Source: Frankia alni ACN14a (GTDB taxonomy: Bacteria > Actinomycetota > Actinomycetes > Frankiales > Frankiaceae). From it: a DNA stretch of 64,000 nucleotides. The notes below the pieces were generated by a model, which was not told the origin of the DNA, made no database searches, and saw only the letters and a list, made by a program, of their open reading frames with translations. Positions within the stretch are counted from its first letter, which is position 1. Each line of letters starts with the position of its first letter. Positions 39,504 through 48,213 of the stretch are shown piece after piece. The DNA is taken from assembly GCF_000058485.1 (NCBI RefSeq), contig NC_008278.1:2536962-2600961 (forward strand). Direction: 5' to 3'. The position numbers and the translations under genes are program-made.

Positions 39504-41714
39504 TCAGTTCCCGGTGGCGTCCGTGGGGTCGGCCGCGCGGTCGGACTCGCCCCGCGTGGCCGTCGCGGAGGCCCGTGTCGGTGCCGGGCGGTGCCGCGCC
39601 GGGACGTCGACACGCTGGTTGCGCCGAACCATGTCGACGATCTGGGTGACGGGGCCGACGACGAGCAGCTCGTCGCCCGGTCGCAGGCGGGTGTGCCGGC
39701 CCGGCCGGTAGTCCGGCTCGACGACCGCCCGGTCATCGTCACGGCGGTCATCGTCACGGCCGTCATCGTCACGGCGGTCATCGTCACGGCGGTCATCGTC
39801 GCGGCGGTCATCGTCACGGCCGTCATCTCCGCGGCCGTCATCGTCGCTGCGGCTGTCGTCGGCGCCGAGACTGGCTGTGGCTGTGGCTGTGGCTGTGGTG
39901 ACGGCGAGGACGCGGGTGCCGGTGGACAGCTCCCGCAGGGTAGGGCCGACGAGTGCCCCGCCGGCGTTGACGGTCATCCGGGCGACGAGGAAGGGGGTGC
40001 GCTCCACGTAGAAGGTGCTCAGCACGTCGTAGCCGAGCGCGGCGCCGACGAAGTACGGGGTGGCCAGCGCCGAGGCGCTGCGGGCGGTGTGGATGCCGAA
40101 CCGGCGCTCGACCTCGTCGGCCATCGTCGTGTCGAAGATCCGCAGCACCACCCGCAGGCCGGCTTGGCGCGGCTGCGCCTCGGGCGACCGGCCCCGGCCG
40201 TAGGAGCGACCGCCGGCGCGGCGCGCCGCCTCCCTGGCCGCGCGAGCGCCGCGAAGCTCGACGTGGGCCTCCCGGGCAGACAGCACCGTCTCCAGGTTCG
40301 CCACCCCGTCGCTGGTCAGGGCGGCGACCGTGGTCGCGTGGGCGAGGCCGGCCTCCAGCAGGGTGGACCGCACCGTCGCATCCCCGATGATCACCGGGAC
40401 CCCTTGTTCGCGGGCCACGGGCAGGTACCGGTTGTTCTCGTCCCGTTCGATCACCACCACCTGGCGGCCGGCGCGGACCAGGCCGTCCATCGTCGCGACC
40501 CCGACCGAGCCGAGGCCGGACAGGATGACATGCCCGCGTACCGCGCCGGCCCGGCCGCGGCCCAGCGCGCGTTCGAGTCGACGACTGATGATCACGTTGG
40601 TGATGAAGGCATAGACGACCGCGATCGACAGCGCGCCGGCCAGCATCAGCCCGATGCCGAAGACCTGCAGCCACTTGTCGGCGGCGCCGAAGTTGAAGTC
40701 GCCGTAGCCGACCGTGACCATCGTCTCGACGGTGAGGTAGAGGGCGTCGAGCGGGCCGAAGTCGGGCGGCGCGGCCTGGTTGTGATCGGTGTAGGTCAGC
40801 GACAGCACCACGGTGCTGACCAGCAGGATCGCGGCGACGGCGACGAGGGCGAGCCGGAAGGGCCGGTCCAGTTCCCCGCGGATGATGGACCGGAATTCCC
40901 GCAGCCGCGCGGTCGTGCCGCGCCGGGCCCGGGACACGCCACCGCGTTCGGCGGTGCCGGCGCCGAGGGTCGCGAACAGGCGTGCGTCGTGCAGACCGGA
41001 GACGGTCATGCCGCGCTCGTCGAACTCGGCGAGGCGGCCGAGGACGGTCAGTCGGTCACCCGGTCGCAGCGAGGTGTCCCGCGGCGGGAGCATCTCGGCG
41101 TGTCGGGCGCCGGCGCGGCGCAGCGCGATCGGGGTGAGGTCGCCGTAGCGGGCCCGGAAGTCGCCCCGTCCGGTGATCTCCTCCTCGATCACCGCGAACA
41201 CCTCGGCGTCGGCGCGGGCGTCCATCGTGAAGGCGTGCGTGACGTCGGAGCGCACGCAGGCCTCGACGAAGCTCGGCCCGGCGAGCTCCCCCAGGTTCAG
41301 CACCCGGACCTGGGCGAGTGCGTCGGCGAGCTGGCCGCCGAGCTGCGGGTTGTGGACGCTGACGACCAGCCGGACGGCGGGGGCGATATCGGCGGCGAGC
41401 AGCGCCGTCTCCAGGTTGTCGAGGTCGGCCTCGTGGCAGATCACCACGGCGAGCGACGCGGCGATGCCGGCCTCGCGCAGCACCTCGGGCAGGTGCGGGC
41501 TTTCGCGCAGGACGCGGACCCCGCAGCGTTCCAGTCGGCGCCGCGCGGTGGCGGAGAGCCGGTCGTCGACCGCGACCACCGCGACGCCGGACGCCTGCAA
41601 CTGCTCGGCGAGGCGCAGCCCCATCGCGCTGAGCCCGGCCACGATCACGTGCTCCGACAGGTCGGCGTGTCCTGTGGGGTCGGCGCGATCGGACTCACCG
41701 GAATCCGTCGACAT
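39504..41714 (-). CDS. Two-RCK potassium channel / TrkA-like protein
   Basis: A 736-residue protein. An N-terminal Rossmann RCK domain (residues about 20-150) and TrkA-C are followed by a two-TM ion-channel pore (helices about 287-308 and 351-374) with selectivity filter TVGYGDF (334-340). Then come a second RCK domain (about 393-560) and another TrkA-C-like C-terminus. This is the layout of RCK-gated potassium channels. Between the second RCK and the last domain lies a DDRRDD repeat block from about eight 15-bp DNA units (about 39730-39845). The predicted role is ligand-gated K+ conductance in the cell membrane. Confidence 0.85.
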   Translation of the reverse strand: MSTDSGESDRADPTGHADLSEHVIVAGLSAMGLRLAEQLQASGVAVVAVDDRLSATARRRLERCGVRVLRESPHLPEVLREAGIAASLAVVICHEADLDNLETALLAADIAPAVRLVVSVHNPQLGGQLADALAQVRVLNLGELAGPSFVEACVRSDVTHAFTMDARADAEVFAVIEEEITGRGDFRARYGDLTPIALRRAGARHAEMLPPRDTSLRPGDRLTVLGRLAEFDERGMTVSGLHDARLFATLGAGTAERGGVSRARRGTTARLREFRSIIRGELDRPFRLALVAVAAILLVSTVVLSLTYTDHNQAAPPDFGPLDALYLTVETMVTVGYGDFNFGAADKWLQVFGIGLMLAGALSIAVVYAFITNVIISRRLERALGRGRAGAVRGHVILSGLGSVGVATMDGLVRAGRQVVVIERDENNRYLPVAREQGVPVIIGDATVRSTLLEAGLAHATTVAALTSDGVANLETVLSAREAHVELRGARAAREAARRAGGRSYGRGRSPEAQPRQAGLRVVLRIFDTTMADEVERRFGIHTARSASALATPYFVGAALGYDVLSTFYVERTPFLVARMTVNAGGALVGPTLRELSTGTRVLAVTTATATATASLGADDSRSDDDGRGDDGRDDDRRDDDRRDDDRRDDDGRDDDRRDDDRAVVEPDYRPGRHTRLRPGDELLVVGPVTQIVDMVRRNQRVDVPARHRPAPTRASATATRGESDRAADPTDATGN

Positions 41715-41857
41715 GCCTCCCTCTTCCCGCGGGCACCTGGTCCAGAACGATCCACGGCGACGGAATGCCGCGTTGCACTGGGTCGATGCAACCGATCCCG
41801 TGAGGGCTCAGTCTCGCATGCGGGCGCCGACTCGTCCGGGTCGGGAGTTTGTCTGGG

Positions 41858-43360
41858 TCAGGAGTTGATGTCGGCCGGGTAGGGGGCGAAGGTGCCGCGG
41901 TTCTCGTCGAGGGCGAGGCTGCGGCCGATCTGCGGGAAGGCCCGCTGCGCGCAGCCGACGCGCTCGCACACCTTGCAGCCGATTCCGATCGGTACCGCGG
42001 CCGCCGGATCATCCAGATTGAGCCCGGTCGAATACACCAGCCGGCTGGCATGGCGCAGTTCGCAGCCGAGCCCGATGGCGAACGTCTTGCCCGGGCGACC
42101 GAAACGGCCATAGCCCCGACTGACCGTGCGGGCAATCCAGAAGTAACTGCGTCCGTCCGGCATCGTGGCGATCTGGGTGTGGATTCTTCCGGGGGCGGCG
42201 AGCGCCTCGTACACATTCCACAGCGGACACGTTCCGCCGGCGCGGGAGAAATGGAATCCGGTGGCCGACTGGCGTTTCGACATGTTGCCCGCGCGGTCCA
42301 CCCGGATGAAGGAGAAGGGAACGCCCCGGGCCCGGGGGCGCTGCAGGGTGCTCAGCCGGTGGCAGATCGTCTCGAAGCCCATGCCGAAATGCTCGGAGAG
42401 CCGTTCGATGTCGTAGCGGAACCGTTCGGACGTGGTGTGGAACACATTGTAGGGCAGGATGAGGGCGGCGGCGAAGTAGTTCGCCAGCCCGATCCGGGTC
42501 AGCGTGCGGGCCGGGGGGCCGCTGAGCATGCCCTCGTCGGTGAGCCGGGTGACCAGGTCGTCGAACTCGGCGAAGGCGAGCTGCAGCGCCATCCGGAAGG
42601 CCCGCTGGCCGGGCCGCAGGTGGCTGGAAAGGGTCAGCACCCGGGTCTGCGGGTCGAAGCGGTGCAGCACGTCGACGTCGAGCTCGCGGTCGAGGTCACG
42701 CCCGTCCTCGCGCCCGTCGCGCCCGCCTTCGCGCCCGTCGTCGCGAGGGCCGGCGAGGTCGGGGCCGGGCTCGCGGCTGTGCACGCGGATGCCGTGGTAG
42801 GCCAGCCGCTCGACCAGCACCGCGTGCACCCGGCCGCGGGTCAGGCCGATCTCGCCGGCGAGCCGCTCGGCGGCGTCGTCGAGCTCGCCGACGTAGTTCT
42901 GGCGCTGGTAGAAGAAGTCGCGGACCTCCTCGTCCGGCATCGGCGCCGGTGCGGGCCCCGCCGGTTCCGGCCCGCGGGCGCCGGTGAGCGCGGCCAGGCG
43001 CTCGTTGGCCTGGCGGTAGCGGCGGTGCAGCGTGATCAGCGCGTGGGCGGTCTGCGGGAGCTGCTCGGCGAGCTGGGCGGCGTCGGTGGCCGGCACCTTC
43101 AGGCCGATCGTGCCGTCGGAGAGGACCTCCCGGACCTCCGCGATCAGCCGGGTCACGTCGTGCGCGGCGAAGAAGCCGGCGTCGACGCCGAATGCCTCGG
43201 TGATGCGTAGCAGGACCGGTACGGTGAGCGGCCGGGAGTTGTGCTCGATCTGGTTGAGATAGCTGGGGGAGATGCCGAGCAGGCGCGCCAGCTCGACCTG
43301 GCTCATGGCCCGTTCCTCGCGCAGTTCCCGTAACCGGGTCCCGACAAAAGTCTTCTGCAT
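41858..43360 (-). CDS. ramB: RamB-type regulator of acetate/glyoxylate metabolism
   Basis: A 500-residue XRE-family regulator. The N-terminal HTH (residues about 8-62, AMSQVELARLLGISPSYLNQIE) and the C-terminal short-chain-fatty-acyl-regulator domain (FHFSRAGGTCPLWNVYEAL, PGRIHTQIATMPDG, and the Cys cluster GCKVCERVGC) match RamB/MlrA proteins, which control aceA and aceB in corynebacteria and mycobacteria. It lies divergent from aceA with a 191-bp gap, supporting that role. A charged Arg/Asp/Gly insertion sits near residue 205. The ATG has GGGAGAGCGG upstream. Confidence 0.88.
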   Translation of the reverse strand: MQKTFVGTRLRELREERAMSQVELARLLGISPSYLNQIEHNSRPLTVPVLLRITEAFGVDAGFFAAHDVTRLIAEVREVLSDGTIGLKVPATDAAQLAEQLPQTAHALITLHRRYRQANERLAALTGARGPEPAGPAPAPMPDEEVRDFFYQRQNYVGELDDAAERLAGEIGLTRGRVHAVLVERLAYHGIRVHSREPGPDLAGPRDDGREGGRDGREDGRDLDRELDVDVLHRFDPQTRVLTLSSHLRPGQRAFRMALQLAFAEFDDLVTRLTDEGMLSGPPARTLTRIGLANYFAAALILPYNVFHTTSERFRYDIERLSEHFGMGFETICHRLSTLQRPRARGVPFSFIRVDRAGNMSKRQSATGFHFSRAGGTCPLWNVYEALAAPGRIHTQIATMPDGRSYFWIARTVSRGYGRFGRPGKTFAIGLGCELRHASRLVYSTGLNLDDPAAAVPIGIGCKVCERVGCAQRAFPQIGRSLALDENRGTFAPYPADINS

Positions 43361-43410
43361 CCGCTCTCCCTCGCTGGTTGGGAGGATAGCCGACCAGCTG
43401 CCAACATGCC

Positions 43411-43450
43411 ATTCGCAGGGTTCGCAAAGGCGGCCCGGAAGATTCGCAGG
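43411..43450. promoter_or_regulatory. Three TTCGCA repeats in the ramB-aceA gap (candidate RamB sites)
   Basis: TTCGCA occurs at 43412, 43421 and 43443; the middle copy extends to GTTCGCAAAG. ATTCGCAGG occurs twice, 31 bp apart, about three helical turns. Known RamB operators contain a TTTGCAAA-like core, so these are good candidates. Confidence 0.5.
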
Positions 43451-43551
43451 ACTTGGCTCGTTGGGCCGCTCGACCAGGCTGAATCGCTGTGACAGCTTCG
43501 AGAGGGAGGGCGATCCGCGCTATTCCGACTCCAGGGCAGGGAGAGATCGAC

Positions 43552-44913
43552 ATGGCCGAGGCGAAGACGACGACGGCGACGACGGGGACGACTACCGCGG
43601 CGAACGGGGCGAACGGGGCGACGCAGGCGGCCGAGGAGCTGGCCGCCCGGTGGGCGACGGACCCGCGGTGGGCGGGCATCGAGCGCACCTACGGCGCCGC
43701 CGAAGTGATCAAGCTGCGCGGCAGCGTCCTGGAGGAGCACACGCTGGCGCGCCGCGGCGCGGAGAAGCTGTGGGGCCTGCTGCACGACACCGACTACGTC
43801 CACGCCCTCGGCGCGCTGACCGGCAACCAGGCCGTGCAGCAGGTCAAGGCCGGGCTCAGGGCCATCTACCTGTCCGGCTGGCAGGTCGCCGCGGACGCGA
43901 ACCTGTCCGGCCAGACCTACCCGGACCAGAGCCTCTACCCGGCGAACTCGGTCCCGGCGGTGGTCCGTCGGATCAACAACGCGCTGCTGCGCGCCGACCA
44001 GATCACCTGGGCCGAGGGCGTCGCCGACGCCCCCGACTGGCTGGTCCCGATCGTCGCCGATGCCGAGGCCGGCTTCGGCGGCGTCCTCAACGCCTTCGAG
44101 CTGATGAGCGCGATGATCACGGCCGGTGCCGCCGGGGTGCACTGGGAGGACCAGCTCGCCTCGGAGAAGAAGTGCGGCCACCTCGGCGGCAAGGTGCTCA
44201 TCCCGACCGGGCAGCACATCCGCACCCTCAACGCCGCGCGCCTGGCCGCCGACGTCGCCGACGTCCCCTCGGTGATCGTCGCCCGCACCGACGCGCAGGC
44301 GGCGACCCTGATCACCAGCGACGTCGACGAGCGCGACCTGCCCTTCGTCACCGGCGAGCGCACCGCCGAGGGCTTCTACCGGGTGCGTGACGGCGTCGAG
44401 CCGTGCATCGCCCGGGGCCTGGCCTACGCCCCCTACGCCGACCTGCTGTGGATGGAGACCTCCACGCCGGACCTGGAGATCGCCCGCCAGTTCGCCGAGG
44501 CGATCAAGGCGCAGTACCCGGACCAGATGCTCGCCTACAACTGCTCGCCGTCGTTCAACTGGCGGGCGCACCTCGACGACGCCACCATCGCGAAGTTCCA
44601 GCGCGAACTCGGCCACATGGGCTACAAGTTCCAGTTCATCACCCTGGCCGGATTCCACGCGCTGAACCACTCGATGTTCTCCCTCGCCCACGGCTATGCC
44701 CGCGAGGGCATGACCGCCTACGTCGACCTGCAGGAACGCGAGTTCGCCAGCGAGGCCGACGGCTACACCGCGACCCGTCACCAGCGCGAGGTCGGCACCG
44801 GCTACTTCGACCTGGTGAGCACCGCCATCAACCCGACGAGTGACACCGTCGCGCTGCGCGGTTCCACCGAGGAAGCCCAGTTCACCGCGACCGGCGCCGG
44901 CGCGGGGCACTGA
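43552..44913 (+). CDS. aceA: Isocitrate lyase
   Basis: A 453-residue enzyme that splits isocitrate to glyoxylate and succinate. The catalytic loop KKCGH is at residues 206-210 and the metal-binding DAEAGFGG precedes it; [10 protein letters not shown] and YNCSPSFNW are other family marks. ATG at 43552 follows AGGGAGA; the longer upstream frame is not conserved. A Thr/Ala/Gly-rich start of 25 residues is encoded by short repeats. It is followed by aceB after one base, forming a glyoxylate-shunt operon likely controlled by RamB. Confidence 0.97.
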   Translation: MAEAKTTTATTGTTTAANGANGATQAAEELAARWATDPRWAGIERTYGAAEVIKLRGSVLEEHTLARRGAEKLWGLLHDTDYVHALGALTGNQAVQQVKAGLRAIYLSGWQVAADANLSGQTYPDQSLYPANSVPAVVRRINNALLRADQITWAEGVADAPDWLVPIVADAEAGFGGVLNAFELMSAMITAGAAGVHWEDQLASEKKCGHLGGKVLIPTGQHIRTLNAARLAADVADVPSVIVARTDAQAATLITSDVDERDLPFVTGERTAEGFYRVRDGVEPCIARGLAYAPYADLLWMETSTPDLEIARQFAEAIKAQYPDQMLAYNCSPSFNWRAHLDDATIAKFQRELGHMGYKFQFITLAGFHALNHSMFSLAHGYAREGMTAYVDLQEREFASEADGYTATRHQREVGTGYFDLVSTAINPTSDTVALRGSTEEAQFTATGAGAGH

Positions 44914-44914
44914 G

Positions 44915-46570
44915 ATGCCGGCACCGCGCGGCGGTCGGATCGAGGTCATCGGCGAGCCCGGTGAACCTCGGGAGCGTTTCCGGGAGATCCTGACGCCGCA
45001 GGCGCTGGAATTCCTCATCGCGCTGGACACCGTCTTCGCCGCGCGGTGGGCCGGCCTGCTCGCCGCCCGGCGCGAGCGGCGCCTGCTGCTCGCCTCCGGG
45101 GCGGCCGTCCTGGACTTCCTGCCCGAGACGGCGGCCATCCGCGCCGACGAGTCATGGCGGGTCGCGGGCGCGGCGCCCGGCCTGACCGACCGGCGGGTGG
45201 AGATCATCGCGCCGACGCAGCGGACGGCGACGGTCACCGCGCTGAACTCCGGCGCCCGGGTGTGGCTGGCGGACTTCGCCGACACCACGGCGCCGACCTG
45301 GTTCAACGTGATCGCGGGCCAGCTCAACCTGCTCGACGCGATCGAGGGCCGGCTCGAGGTCACCACGCCGACCGGCCGGCGCCACCGGGTCGGGCCGGAT
45401 CCGGCGACGATCGTCGTCCGCCCTCGTGGCTGGCACCTCAGCGAGCACCACCTGCTCATCGACGGCCGACCGATGTCGGCGAGCCTGGTCGACTTCGGCC
45501 TGTACTTCTTCCACTGCGCCCGCCGCCAGCTCGCCCGGGGCAGCGGACCGTACTTCTGCCTGCCGAAGCTGGAGGGTCATCGCGAGGCCCGCCTGTGGAA
45601 CGACGTGTTCGTGTTCGCCCAGCAGCGGCTCGGCCTGGCGCAGGGCACGATCCGGGCGACCGTGCCCATCGAGACGGTCCCCGCGGCCTTCGAGATGGAG
45701 GAGATCCTCTACGAGCTGCGCGAGCACTGCGCCGGCCTGAACGCCGCCGGACGCTGGGACTACGTGTTCAGCCTCCTGAAGACCGTCGGCGCCCGGGGCG
45801 AGGCGTTCGTGCTCCCCGACCGGGATCAGCTGACGATGACGGCGCCGTTCCTGCGGGCCCACACCGCGCTGCTCGTGCGGACCTGCCACCGCCGCGGCGC
45901 GCACGCGATCGGGGCGACGGCGGCGTTCGTCCCCGGCCGGGATCCCGAGGTCGACGCCCGCGCGCTCGACCAGCTCCGCCGGGACACGCAGCGGGACGCC
46001 GACGACGGGTTCGACGGCTCCTCGGTGGCCCATCCGGGGCTGGTGGCGGTGTGCGAGGCGGCGTTCGACGCCCGCCTCGACGCCCGCCTCGGCGCCGTGC
46101 CCCGCCAGCGCGACCGGCCGCGTCCGGACGACGAGCCGGTGACCGCGGCCGACCTGCTCGACGTCGCCTCGGCCGCCGGCACGGTCACCGAGGCGGGGCT
46201 GCGCGGCAGCATCGCGGTGGCGCTGCGCTACCTCGATGCGTGGCTGCGCGGCACCGGCGCGGTGGCGATCTTCGACGTGATGACGGACGCCGCCACCGCC
46301 GAGCTCGCCCGCTGCCAGGTCTGGCAGTGGATCCACCACGGCACGCGGCTCGCCGACGGCCGCCCGGTCACCCGGGAACTCGCCGAGCGCCTGCTCGCCG
46401 AGGAGCTGACCGTGCTGTGCGCCGAGCGCGGCAGCGCCCCGAACCGCCTCGACGAGGCCCGCGAGGTGTTCGTCGAGACCGCCCTGGGCGAGACGCTGCC
46501 CGAGTTCTTCACCACCGTCGCCTACACCGACTACCTGACGAAGCGCCCCCGCGCCCTCGTCCGGCTCTGA
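44915..46570 (+). CDS. aceB: Malate synthase A
   Basis: A 551-residue enzyme that condenses glyoxylate with acetyl-CoA. Family segments are clear: RPRGWHLSEHHLLIDG, LVDFGLYFFHCARR, ETVPAAFEMEEILYELREH, GRWDYVFSLLK and the catalytic-Asp region VMTDAATAELARCQVWQWI. Two usually conserved positions differ: the expected DFED is DFAD, and the Trp of DGxWVAHP is Ser (DGSSVAHP). These do not remove the main catalytic Asp, but the enzyme may be unusual. ATG at 44915 follows the aceA stop by one base, so translation is coupled. Confidence 0.93.
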   Translation: MPAPRGGRIEVIGEPGEPRERFREILTPQALEFLIALDTVFAARWAGLLAARRERRLLLASGAAVLDFLPETAAIRADESWRVAGAAPGLTDRRVEIIAPTQRTATVTALNSGARVWLADFADTTAPTWFNVIAGQLNLLDAIEGRLEVTTPTGRRHRVGPDPATIVVRPRGWHLSEHHLLIDGRPMSASLVDFGLYFFHCARRQLARGSGPYFCLPKLEGHREARLWNDVFVFAQQRLGLAQGTIRATVPIETVPAAFEMEEILYELREHCAGLNAAGRWDYVFSLLKTVGARGEAFVLPDRDQLTMTAPFLRAHTALLVRTCHRRGAHAIGATAAFVPGRDPEVDARALDQLRRDTQRDADDGFDGSSVAHPGLVAVCEAAFDARLDARLGAVPRQRDRPRPDDEPVTAADLLDVASAAGTVTEAGLRGSIAVALRYLDAWLRGTGAVAIFDVMTDAATAELARCQVWQWIHHGTRLADGRPVTRELAERLLAEELTVLCAERGSAPNRLDEAREVFVETALGETLPEFFTTVAYTDYLTKRPRALVRL

Positions 46571-46659
46571 CCCGCCATCCACCACCCGCCTTGGCCGTCA
46601 TACCCGTCACACCCGTCGGCCGCGTGTCGCCGGCCTGGGCCGAGGCCGCGCGGAGCCGG

Positions 46660-46713
46660 TTGCGGTGCGTTCTGCACGGTCCCAGCCGTGAGTCCGGGCA
46701 GAACGCACCGCAA
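46660..46713. terminator. 16-bp-arm inverted repeat after aceB
   Basis: TTGCGGTGCGTTCTGC (46660-46675) is matched exactly by its reverse complement at 46698-46713. The 22-base loop contains a further small stem (CACGG/CCGTG). It lies between convergent aceB and the LuxC-like gene and probably ends both. Confidence 0.55.
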
Positions 46714-46714
46714 T

Positions 46715-46778
46715 GTGCTCCGCGTGCGCCGTGCTCCGCGTGCGCCGTGCTCCGCGTGCGCCGTGCTCCGCGTGCGCC
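46715..46778. repeat. Four tandem 16-bp repeats
   Basis: Four exact copies of GTGCTCCGCGTGCGCC at 46715, 46731, 46747 and 46763, directly after the inverted repeat and just downstream of the LuxC-like stop codon on the other strand. Confidence 0.85.
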
Positions 46779-46809
46779 AGCAGGCTGCGATCGACGGACG
46801 CGGTCGGGC

Positions 46810-48213
46810 TCAGTCGCGCAGGACGGTCTTGGTGCGCATCAGGAACTCGCCGAGGTAGCCGTCGTGCGGGACGTCGGGGCGCATCCAGTAGGTGGGGTGG
46901 TCGCCGACGTAGACGTTGCTGATCGTCGGATCGGCGACGAGCTGGTCGAGGAGGTGGTCGTCGTCGGTGAGGGCGGTCAGGACGAGGGAGTTGCGCAGCG
47001 GGCGGATCCCGTCGGCGGGCGACCAGGGGGCCACCCACACGCAGGGGAAGCCGAGCTCGATGCCGGTCTGCGCCGCGTCCGCCCGGTCGACCTGGAACAC
47101 CGCCGGGCGCAGCGCGACGCCGCCGCCGGGCACGGGGTCGGTGATGCCGCCGCCGCCGAGGCGCGGCGTCGTCCCCGCCGCGTGGTCGAGCAGGTAGCGT
47201 TCCAGCGCCGCGCCCTGCTCGGCCGGCTGGCAGGGCAGCACCGCCCGGTCGTCTTCGGGAGGCAGGGTCGGGATGGCGCCGAGCCGCTCGGCGAGCGCCG
47301 CCGCGAGACCGCCGGGGTCGGCGTCGGTGAACACCGCCGTCGCGTTGACGCAGGCGGTGCCGCCCTCGTCGCCGACCGAGTCGACCAGGGTGCCGAGATG
47401 GCGGTGCCAGTCCTCGCCGGCGAGCAGGATCTTCGAGCGCCCGGGTCCCTGCACGAGCACCGTGGGGTCCGCGCCGTACTTGGCGACCACGTCGTCCCCG
47501 CCGTAGACCATGGACAGGTCGGCGGCGGAGATGATCTCGTCGGCGACGGCGTGGTCGGTGGGCAGGTACGCCACCTGGTCGGCGCCGAACCCGGCCGCCC
47601 GCAGCGCCGTGATCAGCCGGTGCGCGGTGACCGGTTCACGCCGCGACGGGCGCACCGCAACCCGGTAGCCCAGCGCCAGCGCCTGCGGCCACAGGGCGTG
47701 CACGCCGGGATGGTTGCCGGACGCGTGCACCGCGAAGACCTCCCCGCGCCGCGTCCACACCGCCCGTCCGCCCTGGGTGGCGGGGTCGTGCCAGTCGTCG
47801 ACGCTCGCCCGGGGCCGGGCCTGGCGCGCGTCGCGGCCGGCGCCGAGCAGCGCCCGCCAGGTCGTCTCGGTGGCGTGGCGCACGACCGAGATCGGCATCC
47901 CCGAGATCCGGCTGACCGCGTGGCAGTACTCCTCGACGGACAGCCCGGCGACGGTCTCGGTCGCGAACGCCTCCCCGGCCCGGGCGAGCGCGGCGAGCCG
48001 GTCGGCGGCCGGCAGCGGCTCGGCGGCGCGCAGCGCGGCGATGGTGCGGTGCACGTACAGCGACGGCACCAGGCTCAGCTCGGCGAGCGCGACGCCGGCC
48101 ACGTCGGTGATCGGCAGCCGGTTGCGGGACCGGAAGGGACCGGCGGGGCCCAGCGCGTCGAGCTCGATCAGCTCGGCCCGGGTGGTCGCGGCGGCCGGGC
48201 TCCCGGCCGGCAT
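46810..48213 (-). CDS. LuxC-like acyl-CoA/acyl-protein reductase
   Basis: A 467-residue aldehyde-dehydrogenase-fold protein of the acyl-CoA reductase (LuxC) family. The catalytic Cys lies in EGGTACVNATA, and VFAVHASGNHPGVHALWP and DLSMVYGGDDVVAKYG are typical cofactor-domain segments. It reduces an activated acyl group to the aldehyde. The ATG overlaps the stop of the upstream LuxE-like ligase (TGATG). The same pairing is used by GriC/GriD, the aryl-carboxylic-acid reductase of grixazone synthesis, and by LuxC/LuxE for fatty aldehydes. No luciferase genes are present, so an aryl or fatty aldehyde product for another pathway is more likely. Confidence 0.8.
   Translation of the reverse strand: MPAGSPAAATTRAELIELDALGPAGPFRSRNRLPITDVAGVALAELSLVPSLYVHRTIAALRAAEPLPAADRLAALARAGEAFATETVAGLSVEEYCHAVSRISGMPISVVRHATETTWRALLGAGRDARQARPRASVDDWHDPATQGGRAVWTRRGEVFAVHASGNHPGVHALWPQALALGYRVAVRPSRREPVTAHRLITALRAAGFGADQVAYLPTDHAVADEIISAADLSMVYGGDDVVAKYGADPTVLVQGPGRSKILLAGEDWHRHLGTLVDSVGDEGGTACVNATAVFTDADPGGLAAALAERLGAIPTLPPEDDRAVLPCQPAEQGAALERYLLDHAAGTTPRLGGGGITDPVPGGGVALRPAVFQVDRADAAQTGIELGFPCVWVAPWSPADGIRPLRNSLVLTALTDDDHLLDQLVADPTISNVYVGDHPTYWMRPDVPHDGYLGEFLMRTKTVLRD

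Noticed and set aside
39730-39845. Regularly spaced repeats resembling a CRISPR array
   Set aside because: The units are contiguous 15-bp repeats inside a coding frame with no spacers, and there are no cas genes.
39060-41882. A 940-codon plus frame opposite the potassium channel gene
   Set aside because: Antisense shadow; the minus-strand protein has a selectivity filter and RCK domains.
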